Source of the DNA: Sediminibacterium sp.
GTDB lineage: Bacteria; Bacteroidota; Bacteroidia; Chitinophagales; Chitinophagaceae
Direction: 5' to 3'
NCBI GenBank assembly: GCA_007280515.1
Contig: QYPL01000001.1
Coordinates: 1 to 49,101 of the forward strand
Length of the DNA: 49,101 bases
Shown: one piece after another, positions 26,401 through 35,275 of the stretch
How positions within the stretch are numbered: the stretch's first letter is position 1
Layout: every line of letters begins with the position of its first letter
Notes under the pieces: generated by a model
What the model was told of the DNA's origin: nothing
What the model saw: only the letters and a program-made list of their open reading frames with translations
Databases searched by the model: none
Position numbers and translations under genes: made by a program

Positions 26401-27432
26401 ATGAAATATCTTTACCCTATGAAAAAATGGATCTTACTGGCTTTATTAGTTTTAGTAGTGTATAGCACCTATACCCTATTTATCAAAGTCACTCATTTTA
26501 CTGCTGAAAAAGCAAGCTTTGAATATAATGCGGGAGGGCTTGATGCCTTAGCTGATAGCTTAAGTACAAAAAAAATAATTAGAGATAAAACAAGCTTCTT
26601 AGTCTTAGCTAAATTATTCAATGTAGAAGATAAAATTAAACCAGGAAAATTTTTAATTGATAAAAATACAAGCTTACTGAACTTGATTAGAATACTTAGA
26701 AATAATCAACAAGCAAGGGTTAAATTCATTTTAAACAAAGTAAGAACCAAGGCTGAATTAGCAAAACTAATTGCTAGTACTTTTTCAATAGATAGTCTTG
26801 AATGTATACATTATTTAAGCAGCAACGATTCTCTAGCACCCTTCAATACAGATACCACGCAAGTACTTAGCTTATTTATTCCCAACACCTATGAATTTTA
26901 TTGGTCAACGCCTATGACTAAGCTATTGCAAAAAATGAAAACAGAAGAAGGTCTTTTTTGGAGTAAAAATAATCGCTTAGAAAAATCAGCAGCCATTGGA
27001 CTTACCAAAAATGAAGTATATACTTTAGCCTCCATTGTGGAAGAAGAAACTAATTACGATTCCGACAAAACTATTATTGCAAGTGTATACCAAAACAGAC
27101 TCAAGAAAAAAATGCCCCTACAAGCCTGCCCTACCATCAAATATGCCATGCAGGATTTTACCCTTACTCGTATTTATGAGAAGTATTTAACCAATCCTTC
27201 ACCTTATAATACTTATAAAAAAGCAGGCCTGCCTCCTGGCCCCATATGCACTCCTGCCCCGAAGACCATTGACTTAGTGTTGAATGCACCCAATACTAAT
27301 TATTTCTATTTTGTGGCCAAGGCCGATTTTAGTGGCTACCATCATTTTAGTGCTTCCTATGAAGAACATAGTAAGTTTGCCAAAGAGTACCAGCTTAAAC
27401 TCGATGAATACCAAGCTAAAAAAAATAAATAA
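26401..27432 (+). CDS. mltG: Endolytic transglycosylase MltG (YceG-like)
   Basis: 343 residues. It is an inner-membrane lytic transglycosylase that cuts nascent glycan strands and is thought to set their length. One N-terminal helix (KKWILLALLVLVVYSTYTLF) is followed by a LysM-like region and the YceG catalytic domain, with the active-site glutamate in ASIVEEETNYDSD, then VYQNRLKKKMPLQ and GLPPGPICTPAP near the end. The usual Q-x-D-P-T segment reads QACPT, with Cys for the common Asp. Either the ATG at 26401 or the one at 26419 (MKKWILL) could start it. It lies 117 nt after secG, beyond a terminator, so it has its own transcription. Confidence 0.92.
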   Translation: MKYLYPMKKWILLALLVLVVYSTYTLFIKVTHFTAEKASFEYNAGGLDALADSLSTKKIIRDKTSFLVLAKLFNVEDKIKPGKFLIDKNTSLLNLIRILRNNQQARVKFILNKVRTKAELAKLIASTFSIDSLECIHYLSSNDSLAPFNTDTTQVLSLFIPNTYEFYWSTPMTKLLQKMKTEEGLFWSKNNRLEKSAAIGLTKNEVYTLASIVEEETNYDSDKTIIASVYQNRLKKKMPLQACPTIKYAMQDFTLTRIYEKYLTNPSPYNTYKKAGLPPGPICTPAPKTIDLVLNAPNTNYFYFVAKADFSGYHHFSASYEEHSKFAKEYQLKLDEYQAKKNK

Positions 27433-27499
27433 ACTATACAAATAAAACAATAAAAACTAAACTAGCCCCTACCCAATAGCTAATTTCAAAAAAATAAAT

Positions 27500-28456
27500 T
27501 TGAATAAATTTCTAACTATACTTCTCCAGCTACTCATCAGCCTAATAAAGCCCTTGTATTTGTTTTTAAAACAAAAAGCAAAGGCTATTTATATACCAGG
27601 ATTTCAGCATGTTAATTTATACCAGGTATTCAGGTTTATATATAATCAATTAAACACTTTAGGATTATACGACAGAGCCTCTGCTATTTCCTTTAACTTA
27701 ATTATGGCCTTGCCTGCAGGATTTCTTTTTTTATTTTCAATCATACCTTATTTTCCAAAGGCTTTAAGAGTAAAAAAACAAATACTTTCTGTTTTTAAAG
27801 ATATTGCCCCTAATTCTAGCACCTATAAATTTATAATGGATATTATAAACGATTTATTGAGTCAACATGTGGGTGTCTTTTCTTTTGGATTTTTACTACT
27901 TTTATTTTACGCCTCCAATGCCATGACTGGTATTATTAGAAGTTTTGATAAATCCATCATGCAAAACAAACCTTTTTTCTTACACCAAAGAATGAGGGCT
28001 ATTCGCTTAACCATTATTTTAATACTCTTAGTATTTGCAAGTTTATTAGTATTAATAGGTCAAGATCAGTTAACCACATTACTTAGAGAAGTTTTTGATA
28101 TCAAACGCAAAGCCATTATACCTTATTGGAATACGGTACGCTGGGCAGTCATTATTCTATTGCTATTTTTTGGGAATGCCTTTATTTATAAATATGCACC
28201 CCTAATCAAAGAAAGATGGCCACTTAATTCTCCTGGCGCTTTACTCTCTACATTATTAATGTTAGTGACCACCCTTGGCTTTTCTTATTGGGTAAATAAT
28301 TTCAGCAGTTATAATAAAATTTATGGTTCTATTGGTACCGTACTAGTGGTAATGACATTAGTCTATCTCAATTCTTTAATCTTATTAATAGGATTTGAAC
28401 TTAATGTAAGTATTGAGGTATTAAAAAAAGAGCAAAATCAATTAGACTTACTCTAA
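27500..28456 (+). CDS. YihY/BrkB family inner-membrane protein
   Basis: 318 residues with about six membrane helices. YihY marks: DRASAISFNLIMALPAG around residue 60, the YASNAMTGIIRSFDKSI segment and the late WVNNFSSYNKIYGSIGTVLVVM motif, typical of the former 'RNase BN' family, now considered membrane proteins of uncertain function. Translation probably begins at a TTG (27500). The -7-like TAAATTTG (27495-27502) overlaps that codon, so the promoter/start arrangement is unresolved. Its stop abuts that of the minus-strand serine palmitoyltransferase gene with zero intervening bases. Confidence 0.85.
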   Translation: MNKFLTILLQLLISLIKPLYLFLKQKAKAIYIPGFQHVNLYQVFRFIYNQLNTLGLYDRASAISFNLIMALPAGFLFLFSIIPYFPKALRVKKQILSVFKDIAPNSSTYKFIMDIINDLLSQHVGVFSFGFLLLLFYASNAMTGIIRSFDKSIMQNKPFFLHQRMRAIRLTIILILLVFASLLVLIGQDQLTTLLREVFDIKRKAIIPYWNTVRWAVIILLLFFGNAFIYKYAPLIKERWPLNSPGALLSTLLMLVTTLGFSYWVNNFSSYNKIYGSIGTVLVVMTLVYLNSLILLIGFELNVSIEVLKKEQNQLDLL

Positions 28457-29713
28457 TTACTTATTCGCCATATCGGGTATTTCTTCCGCCTTATATGCGC
28501 CTGCATCTAATTTCGCCTTAGTTTCACTAAAGGCTTTCAAGGTTAAATCAATTTCCTCTTGGGTATGTTCTGCGGTAGGAATTAGCCTGTAAATAATATG
28601 GCCTTTAGGAATAACAGGATAGACCACAATAGAACAAAATATTTTATAATTTTCTCTTAAGTCCATCACCATTAATGTAGCTTCTTCTACGCCCCCTTTC
28701 ATATAAATAGGTGTAACTACTGAATCGGTATTGCCAATATCAAATCCTCTTTCTTTTAAACCTTTCTGCAAAGCCAATGCATTTTTCCACAACTTATCTT
28801 TTAATTCAGTTTGTTTACGCAATAATTCTAAACGCTTTAAATTACCTACCACATAAGGCATAGGTAAACTTTTCGCAAAAATTTGTGAACGGATATTATA
28901 TCTGATATAGTCAATGATGGTTTTAGGCCCTGCCATAAACGCACCTATAGAGGCCATACTTTTTGCAAAAGTGGAAAAATATAAATCAATTTCGTCTTGA
29001 CATCCTTGTTCTTCTCCTGCACCAGCACCCGTCTTGCCTAAAGTCCCAAAACCATGTGCATCATCTACCAATAATCTAAAGGCCACTTTATTTTTCAGGG
29101 CCGCTACTTCTTTTATTTTTCCTTGGTCTCCCGCCATTCCAAATACCCCTTCTGTAATCACTAATATGCCACCAGTCTCTTGTTTGTCTATTAAAGCCTG
29201 TGCTCTCATTAATTGCTTTTCGCAATCTTCAATATCGTTATGCTTATATACAAAACGATGTCCAACTAACATTCTTAATCCATCTATAATACAAGCATGA
29301 CACTCTGCATCATACACCACCACATCATGTCTTCCACAAATAGCATCGATGGCACTCATGATGCCTTGATAACCATAGTTCATTAAAATGGCATCTTCCT
29401 TATGTTCAAAACTGGCTAATTCAGCTTCCAATTGCTCATGTAAATCGCTGTTTCCACTCATCATTCTTGCACCCATTGGAAGGGCCAATCCATACTTTGC
29501 ACTTGCATCGGCATCTGCCTTACGAACGGCTGGGTGGTTGGCTAGGCCTAAATAGTTATTCAAACTCCAAACAATCATTTCTTGACCTCTAAACTTCATT
29601 TTAGAACCAATTTCACCTTCTAACTTCGGGAAAGCAAAGTAGCCATGGGCTCTTTCACGATGTTGGCCAATAGGTCCATAATTCTTAATGAGTCTGTCGA
29701 AGATGTCCGCCAT
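28457..29713 (-). CDS. spt: Serine palmitoyltransferase (alpha-oxoamine synthase family)
   Basis: 418 residues, PLP-dependent class II aminotransferase fold. It condenses serine with an acyl-CoA/ACP, the first step of sphingolipid synthesis, which Bacteroidota characteristically carry out. Family marks: WSLNNYLGLANHPAV, the MGARMMSGNSDLHEQLE loop, the VDDAHGFGTLG motif and the PLP lysine in STFAKSMASIGAF. It is longer than BioF or Kbl and the FAKSMASIGAF form is nearer to Bacteroides SPT, so I favour SPT; 2-amino-3-ketobutyrate CoA ligase is the alternative. The ATG at 29713 (MADIFDRL) is preferred over a TTG at 29746 because the -7 element lies between them. Confidence 0.75.
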   Translation of the reverse strand: MADIFDRLIKNYGPIGQHRERAHGYFAFPKLEGEIGSKMKFRGQEMIVWSLNNYLGLANHPAVRKADADASAKYGLALPMGARMMSGNSDLHEQLEAELASFEHKEDAILMNYGYQGIMSAIDAICGRHDVVVYDAECHACIIDGLRMLVGHRFVYKHNDIEDCEKQLMRAQALIDKQETGGILVITEGVFGMAGDQGKIKEVAALKNKVAFRLLVDDAHGFGTLGKTGAGAGEEQGCQDEIDLYFSTFAKSMASIGAFMAGPKTIIDYIRYNIRSQIFAKSLPMPYVVGNLKRLELLRKQTELKDKLWKNALALQKGLKERGFDIGNTDSVVTPIYMKGGVEEATLMVMDLRENYKIFCSIVVYPVIPKGHIIYRLIPTAEHTQEEIDLTLKAFSETKAKLDAGAYKAEEIPDMANK

Positions 29714-29732
29714 ATTAAATTTTTTTATATTA

Positions 29733-29741
29733 GCGAATTTA
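29733..29741 (-). promoter_or_regulatory. -7 element of the serine palmitoyltransferase gene
   Basis: TAAATTCGC on the minus strand, a one-mismatch variant of TAnnTTTGC, 19 nt before the ATG at 29713. It excludes the TTG start at 29746 if functional. Confidence 0.45.
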
Positions 29742-29840
29742 AACAATTTTTACCTTTTATCCTCTAATAAATAGATGTAAATTGCAGACTGCTATTTGTT
29801 AATGTTAACAAGTACATTTTATAAAAGAAAAATAATTGAA

Positions 29841-31514
29841 ATGAGATATATTTTATTCACTTGCTTAAGCCTATTTTTATTATCTAGCAATGCACAAAAT
29901 CAAAAGAGTTTAAGTTCCGTGAAAGTCAATGCTAGCAAGCAAACTATTACGCAAAAGCCTAGATTGGTAGTGGGTATTATAGTAGATCAAATGCGCTGGG
30001 ATTATGTGAACAGATTTAAGCCATTTTTTAAGTCTTCTTCGGGATTTACAAGATTCATCAATGAAGGCGCCACTGTGGATAATACTTTAATTCCTTATTT
30101 ACCCACTGTAACGGCCTCAGGCCATGCCTGCGTGTATACCGGCTCTGTGCCTGCCTTGCATGGCATAGCTGGCAATGAATGGTATGACAATGTCAAACAA
30201 AAAAAAATATACTGTGTGGAGGATGCGAATGTGCAAACTATTGGAAGTAGCAATAATGCTGCTGGGCAAATGAGCCCCGTAAATGTATGGACAACTACCC
30301 TAGGAGATGAATTTAAATTAGCAAGTAATTTTAGAAGTAAAGTATTTGGGATTTCATTAAAAGATAGAGGAGCCATTATACCCGCTGGTCATAGTGCCAA
30401 TGGTGCTTTTTGGTATGATAGTAAATCAGGCAACTTTATTAGTTCTACTTATTATGGAAAATCACTTCCAACATGGGTAACTAATTATAATAATTTACAC
30501 CGCCCCGACAGCTTATATAATTTAGATTGGAATTTAAGTTTACCCGCATCGGTTTATGAAGCGAATTGTGATGTAGATGAAAATAAATATGAGTCTACCC
30601 CTTTTGGCAAAGAAGCTAAACATTTTCCTTATGCTTTAAAAAGTTTTATAGCAAAAGATTACGGTAAAATTTCTACTACCCCTTATGGCAATAGCTTAGT
30701 AGAGGAACTAGCCAAGCAAGCCATTGTAAATGAAGCCATGGGCACCGATGATATTACCGACTTACTTGCTATAAGTTTTTCTTCTCCCGATTATATTGGT
30801 CATAGTTTCGGTCCTGATTCTTGGGAAACCATGGATGGCTATATTAAACTAGATGAACTCTTAGCCGACTTTTTTAATTATTTAGACAAGCAAGTGGGCA
30901 AAGACAACTACACTGTTTTTTTAACAGCCGACCATGCAGTGGCCAATATTCCCGCTTTTAATAGTAAACATCAGTTACCCGCTGGCTTAAGTAGTGAAGC
31001 AGCTATTAAAAATGAAATTAGTTCTATGTTAACTGCAAAAGGACTTAATGCCAATTTAATCTCCAATATCAGCGAAGACAATATTCATTTTAATCACCCC
31101 TTGATGGATAGTTTACATATTAGCCAAGATGTATTAATTGATTTAATAAGTAGCTACTTAGAAAAGAAGCCCGAAATTTTACAAGTGGTGGACGCTCGTC
31201 ATGCAGCAAGTGCCCCCATCCCCGCATCATTAAGAGAAAGAGTGGTGAATAGTTATTCTGCTCAAAGAAGTGGCGATTTAGTTATTATCAATAAATCGGG
31301 TTATGTAGATGGATTTGCAACAGGTACAAGCCATGGCACATTATATAATTATGATGCGCATATTCCTTTATTATTCTTTGGCAAAGGCATCAAAAAAACA
31401 TCGGTTCATCGTGAAACCTATATGACCGATATTGCCCCTACAATAACTACACTACTAGGTATTCAAATGCCTAGTGGCTCTATTGGCAAACCGATATTAG
31501 AAGTAATTCAATAG
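29841..31514 (+). CDS. pafA: PafA-type alkaline phosphatase family protein (secreted)
   Basis: 557 residues from the ATG at 29841, which starts a signal peptide (MRYILFTCLSLFLLSSNAQ); a longer frame from 29796 adds 15 residues before it. PafA-like marks: VVGIIVDQMRWDYVNRF (metal-binding Asp), the nucleophile region LPTVTASGHACVYTGS with Thr, GIAGNEWYD with the substrate-binding Asn, SFSSPDYIGHSFGPDS and FLTADHAVA (metal ligands), and TGTSHGTLYNYD near the end. It hydrolyses phosphomonoesters in the periplasm or outside the cell. It is divergent from the spt gene and is followed by a tiny Cys/His-rich secreted protein. Confidence 0.85.
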   Translation: MRYILFTCLSLFLLSSNAQNQKSLSSVKVNASKQTITQKPRLVVGIIVDQMRWDYVNRFKPFFKSSSGFTRFINEGATVDNTLIPYLPTVTASGHACVYTGSVPALHGIAGNEWYDNVKQKKIYCVEDANVQTIGSSNNAAGQMSPVNVWTTTLGDEFKLASNFRSKVFGISLKDRGAIIPAGHSANGAFWYDSKSGNFISSTYYGKSLPTWVTNYNNLHRPDSLYNLDWNLSLPASVYEANCDVDENKYESTPFGKEAKHFPYALKSFIAKDYGKISTTPYGNSLVEELAKQAIVNEAMGTDDITDLLAISFSSPDYIGHSFGPDSWETMDGYIKLDELLADFFNYLDKQVGKDNYTVFLTADHAVANIPAFNSKHQLPAGLSSEAAIKNEISSMLTAKGLNANLISNISEDNIHFNHPLMDSLHISQDVLIDLISSYLEKKPEILQVVDARHAASAPIPASLRERVVNSYSAQRSGDLVIINKSGYVDGFATGTSHGTLYNYDAHIPLLFFGKGIKKTSVHRETYMTDIAPTITTLLGIQMPSGSIGKPILEVIQ

Positions 31515-31636
31515 AAATTAATATAATAACCATTGTTTTTAAACTTTAACAAAACCACAACGCCATTAAGTTATTTCTAACAAAATAAGTTGGTAAATTG
31601 TTAGTGTTGAAAATATTAATAAATAAAAAATATACT

Positions 31637-31855
31637 ATGAAAAAATTATTATTCGCTGGATTGTTTCTAATGGCTGCTAATTTTTCTTTTGCCGCAGACA
31701 AATGCACAGCAGACTGTCATAAAGCAGAGCATAAATGTACCGCTGCTTGTCATAAAAATGGAGCAGGTCATATTGCCAATCATGGTGAGAAAGGACATAT
31801 CTGTACTACAAAGGATTGCAAGCATGAATGTAGTGCTGCATGCATGAAAAAATAA
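31637..31855 (+). CDS. Small secreted Cys/His-rich protein, probably metal-binding
   Basis: 72 residues from the ATG at 31637: a signal peptide (MKKLLFAGLFLMAANFSFA) then a ~52-residue mature part with 8 Cys and 7 His. The cysteines fall in four pairs: C23-x3-C27, C34-x3-C38, C56-x4-C61 and C65-x3-C69. The first two are a near duplication (CTADCHK, CTAACHK), and the middle is His/Gly-rich. The spacing CxxxCH is not the standard CxxCH haem c site. Likely a periplasmic metal or redox-buffering peptide; I do not recognise a named family. An intrinsic terminator follows at 31880, and the neighbours are an alkaline phosphatase and icd. Confidence 0.7.
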   Translation: MKKLLFAGLFLMAANFSFAADKCTADCHKAEHKCTAACHKNGAGHIANHGEKGHICTTKDCKHECSAACMKK

Positions 31856-31879
31856 TTATCTAAATTAAACTTATAAAAA

Positions 31880-31912
31880 AACCCGATAGTTATTAGCTAC
31901 CGGGTTTTTTAT
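31880..31912. terminator. Bidirectional intrinsic terminator
   Basis: Stem ACCCGaTAG/CTAcCGGGT (one mismatch) with a seven-base loop, A-run on the left and T-run on the right. It can end the Cys/His-rich gene on the + strand and icd on the - strand. Confidence 0.85.
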
Positions 31913-31924
31913 TTTTAAATAAAA

Positions 31925-33160
31925 TTATTGAGCAAGCTTTTTTTGCAAATTCAAATCCAAAGCATCTAAGAATTCTTCTGTATAAACATAGTGTTCGCCA
32001 TGATTCACTATATTACCATGTACACAAACGGCTAAATCCTTAGTCATAATACCCGACTCCACTGTCTCCACACAAACTTCTTCCAATGCTTTAGAGAAAT
32101 GAATTAACTCTTGGTTATTATCTAATTGACCACGAAATTCTAGACCACGAGTCCATGCAAAAATAGAAGCAATAGGATTCGTTGAGGTTCTATTTCCTTT
32201 TTGGTGTTCACGGAAATGACGTGTTACCGTTCCATGAGCTGCTTCGGCTTCCATTACTTTACCATCGGGTGTAATTAAAGTAGAAGTCATTAAACCTAAT
32301 GAACCAAAGCCTTGTGCTACTGTATCTGATTGCACATCTCCATCATAATTCTTACAAGCCCAAACAAAATTACCATTCCACTTTAAAGCAGAGGCCACCA
32401 TATCATCAATTAAGCGGTGCTCATAGGTAATTCCAGCATCGGCATATTTTGCTTTAAATTCATTTTGATACACTTCTTCAAAAATATCTTTGAAACGACC
32501 ATCATATTTTTTCAAAATGGTATTCTTAGTAGACAAATACAAAGGCCATTTTTTAGCTAAGGCTTGGTTAAAACATGCACGTGCAAAACCATAAATACTT
32601 TCATCGGTATTGTACATAGCCATGGCAACGCCATCGCCTTTAAAATTAAATACTTCAAATTCTTGCTTGGTACCATCTTCGCCTTCAAACTTAATAGTTA
32701 ATTTACCTTTTCCTTTGGTTACAAAATCGGTGGCACGGTATTGATCACCAAATGCATGACGACCAATACAAATGGGCGCCGTCCAATTAGGTACTAATCG
32801 AGGCACATTGCTACAAACAATGGGCTCTCTGAAAACAGTACCATCTAAAATATTACGAATAGTCCCGTTAGGGCTCTTCCACATTTGTTTTAACTTAAAC
32901 TCTTCTACTCTTTGTTCGTCTGGGGTAATGGTAGCACATTTAATACCTACTCCATATTGTTTAATAGCATTGGCTGCATCAATGGTAACTTGATCGTTGG
33001 TTTGGTCACGATATTCCATACCTAAATCATAATACTTAATATCAATTTCTAAATAAGGAAGTATTAATTTGTCTTTAATAAATTTCCAAATAATTCTAGT
33101 CATTTCATCCCCATCCAATTCTACGACCGGATTAGCTACTTTAATTTTCTGCCCCATCAT
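31925..33160 (-). CDS. icd: NADP-dependent isocitrate dehydrogenase (eukaryotic-type, dimeric)
   Basis: 411 residues. It oxidatively decarboxylates isocitrate to 2-oxoglutarate in the TCA cycle with NADP+. The sequence matches the eukaryote-like subfamily [21 protein letters not shown] near the start, [20 protein letters not shown] (isocitrate-binding Ser/Asn/Arg), [29 protein letters not shown] split over the metal-binding aspartates, and [16 protein letters not shown] (NADP). Either of two adjacent ATGs (33160, 33157) can start it. It stands alone between the terminator at 31880 and its own -7 element. Confidence 0.95.
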   Translation of the reverse strand: MMGQKIKVANPVVELDGDEMTRIIWKFIKDKLILPYLEIDIKYYDLGMEYRDQTNDQVTIDAANAIKQYGVGIKCATITPDEQRVEEFKLKQMWKSPNGTIRNILDGTVFREPIVCSNVPRLVPNWTAPICIGRHAFGDQYRATDFVTKGKGKLTIKFEGEDGTKQEFEVFNFKGDGVAMAMYNTDESIYGFARACFNQALAKKWPLYLSTKNTILKKYDGRFKDIFEEVYQNEFKAKYADAGITYEHRLIDDMVASALKWNGNFVWACKNYDGDVQSDTVAQGFGSLGLMTSTLITPDGKVMEAEAAHGTVTRHFREHQKGNRTSTNPIASIFAWTRGLEFRGQLDNNQELIHFSKALEEVCVETVESGIMTKDLAVCVHGNIVNHGEHYVYTEEFLDALDLNLQKKLAQ

Positions 33161-33176
33161 GTTTAAAATTTTGTAA

Positions 33177-33185
33177 GTAAATATA
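33177..33185 (-). promoter_or_regulatory. -7 element of icd
   Basis: TATATTTAC on the minus strand, seven of eight positions of TAnnTTTG, 16 nt before the icd ATG. No -33 TTTG at the expected distance. Confidence 0.45.
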
Positions 33186-33244
33186 CAAAAACTAGCTTTA
33201 TAAATAACTGATATTGATAGGTAAAATAACCCATCAAAAGACCC

Positions 33245-35113
33245 TTAGATATTTACAATAAGTACGGGAATTTTTACCTTATGTCTTACAGACTCAATGG
33301 TTTCCCCAAAGATATAGTCCTTCCAACCTTGATGGCGATGCCCTCCCATTACAAGTAATTTAGCCTCATAGCTATTGACGATTTTCACAATCTCCTTCAC
33401 CCTATTTTCATAGCCTAAATAAGTGGTAGCCTTATACCCTTTTAATTGTAAAGCATTTGCATAGGTGTCTAGCCTTGCTTGGTCTTTTCTAGTTTCAATA
33501 TCATCACTTGATTCTCGCAAATATTTAGCAGTGGCACTTTCCACCACATGAATAAAAATAAATTCGGTAGCCTCATGCGCATGTTGAATAGCCGTTTTAA
33601 TAAGCTTTGCATCGGCTACTGAAAAATCAACAGCTATGGCAATTTTATTCACAGGTGCCTCCTGTGACCAATCTAGTTCAATCATCTCCCCATGAAAGCC
33701 CTCTTCTACTTGTGCATGATGTCTTTTTAAGAAAATAGGAAATACAACAATATAAATAAGTAGTGCTGAAAATAAAAGCACTAAAATAATCAGTAATAAT
33801 TTTACTAATCCATTTCCTGTTCCATTATAAAAAGCGCTTACAAAACCAACCACTAAATTACCATTTAGAAATACTAAAATACTTGCCACCATCCAAGCCA
33901 TCACTTTTACTTTCCAATTAATGACGAATTCACCCATGGTAGTTTTATCACTTACAAAATGTATAAGTGGAATAACTGCAAAGCCTAATTGTAAACTTAA
34001 TATTACTTGACTAAACACTAAGAGCTCATCTACATGTTCTTCCCCCATAATACCAATCACTAATATTGCAGGAATGATGGCAATAAGCCTAGTTAGCAAT
34101 CGTCTTATCCAAGGGTTGAGTCTTAATTTTAAATAACCTTCCATGACTATCTGACCCGCTAAAGTGCCTGTCACTGTTGAGCTTTGGCCCGCAGCAATTA
34201 AAGCAATGGCAAATAAAATGGGGGCTAATCTAGAACCTAATAATGGCGCTAACATAGCATGTGCATCTTCAATTCTAGCCACCTGCGAATTACCTGTTGA
34301 AAAAAAGGCGGTGGCCGCTAAAATTAAAATAGCGGCATTTACAAAAAAAGCTGCATTTAATGCTACCGCTGTATCAATAAAATTATACCAAATAGATTTT
34401 CTTATACCCTTGCCAGTTCTTTCAATTTTTCTGGTTTGTACTAAGGCAGAATGTAAGTATAAATTATGAGGCATGACCGTGGCCCCAATAATACCCACCG
34501 CAATATATAAAGCTTCTGGTGATAATTTAGAAGGGATAAAACCTTTAATGGCATAAGACAAATCCGGTTTGGCAATAAACAATTGTATTAAAAAACTAAA
34601 ACCAATGGTTGCCACCAATACTAAAATAAAGGCTTCTAATTTCCGAATACCATAACGTTGTAAAAATAAAAATAAGAAAGTATCAAAAACAGTTATAAGC
34701 GTACCATAAATTAATGGCATACCTGTTAATAATTTAATACCAATAGCCATTCCTAGTACTTCTGCTAAGTCAGTGGCGGCAATGGCAATCTCTGCTAAAA
34801 TATATAAAATGAAATTTATAAAAGGCGGATAGGTTTCTCTATTGGCTTGTGCTAGATCAAGTCTGCGCACTATACCTAGTCTTGCACTTAAACTTTGTAA
34901 TAAAATAGCCATGAGATTACTGAGAAATAATACCCAAATTAATTGATACCCAAATTTAGAACCCCCTTGTAAATCAGTGGCCCAATTGCCCGGATCCATA
35001 TAACCCACGCTCACCAAATAGGCAGGCCCCATAAAAGCCAATAGCTTGCGCCACCCGCCCTTATTTTGGACAGGAACGGACTCGTTTAGGTTATCTAATG
35101 ACTTTTCTCTCAT
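33245..35113 (-). CDS. Nramp divalent-metal transporter fused to a universal stress protein domain
   Basis: 622 residues. Residues ~25-450 are an Nramp (MntH) transporter with the metal-site motifs DPGNWATDLQGG in helix 1 and MPHNLYLHS in helix 6, so manganese or iron uptake by proton symport is expected. After a final helix near residue 440-460 and a short linker, residues ~488-622 form a UspA-like domain (VNKIAIAVDFSVADAKLIKTA, ending VMGGHRHQGWKDYIFGETIESV and KIPVLIVNI). The usual G-2x-G nucleotide loop reads GHRH, so ATP binding is uncertain. Normal MntH is ~410-450 residues; the extra domain may sense energy or second messengers and gate transport. The gene is monocistronic with a ~95-nt leader. 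Confidence 0.9.
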   Translation of the reverse strand: MREKSLDNLNESVPVQNKGGWRKLLAFMGPAYLVSVGYMDPGNWATDLQGGSKFGYQLIWVLFLSNLMAILLQSLSARLGIVRRLDLAQANRETYPPFINFILYILAEIAIAATDLAEVLGMAIGIKLLTGMPLIYGTLITVFDTFLFLFLQRYGIRKLEAFILVLVATIGFSFLIQLFIAKPDLSYAIKGFIPSKLSPEALYIAVGIIGATVMPHNLYLHSALVQTRKIERTGKGIRKSIWYNFIDTAVALNAAFFVNAAILILAATAFFSTGNSQVARIEDAHAMLAPLLGSRLAPILFAIALIAAGQSSTVTGTLAGQIVMEGYLKLRLNPWIRRLLTRLIAIIPAILVIGIMGEEHVDELLVFSQVILSLQLGFAVIPLIHFVSDKTTMGEFVINWKVKVMAWMVASILVFLNGNLVVGFVSAFYNGTGNGLVKLLLIILVLLFSALLIYIVVFPIFLKRHHAQVEEGFHGEMIELDWSQEAPVNKIAIAVDFSVADAKLIKTAIQHAHEATEFIFIHVVESATAKYLRESSDDIETRKDQARLDTYANALQLKGYKATTYLGYENRVKEIVKIVNSYEAKLLVMGGHRHQGWKDYIFGETIESVRHKVKIPVLIVNI

Positions 35114-35208
35114 ACTCTATATCTAACTCTATTTTCTTTACCCTCATTTGTTCAGTAAAATCTATTTTGCCTCTTTTGGGAGGCTGGAAGGTCAATAACA
35201 ATAGTAAT

Positions 35209-35217
35209 GTAAATTTA
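35209..35217 (-). promoter_or_regulatory. -7 element of the Nramp-Usp gene
   Basis: TAAATTTAC on the minus strand, seven of eight positions of TAnnTTTG, 95 nt before the start codon. The leader contains a short hairpin (GCCTC/GAGGC around 35169-35184). I recognise no known metal riboswitch in it. Confidence 0.4.
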
Positions 35218-35229
35218 ATGATAAAAGCT

Positions 35230-35262
35230 TTTGCCTAACTCGGTTTGATAGTCTATTTTAGC
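35230..35262 (+). promoter_or_regulatory. Promoter of the lipoprotein gene (TTTG-20-TATTTTAGC)
   Basis: TTTG at 35230-35233, a 20-nt spacer, then TATTTTAGC at 35254-35262 (one mismatch from TAnnTTTG). The start codon follows after 13 nt that include AGGAG, one of the few Shine-Dalgarno-like sequences in the window. Confidence 0.6.
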
Positions 35263-35275
35263 AAAAAACTAGGAG

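Noticed and set aside
31637..31855. CxxxCH motifs as cytochrome c haem sites
   Set aside because: The spacing is CxxxCH, not CxxCH, and the protein is too small and Cys-rich; metal binding is more likely.
35114..35208. Metal-sensing riboswitch in the leader of the Nramp-Usp gene
   Set aside because: Only one short hairpin is visible and no conserved yybP-ykoY or NiCo features could be recognised.
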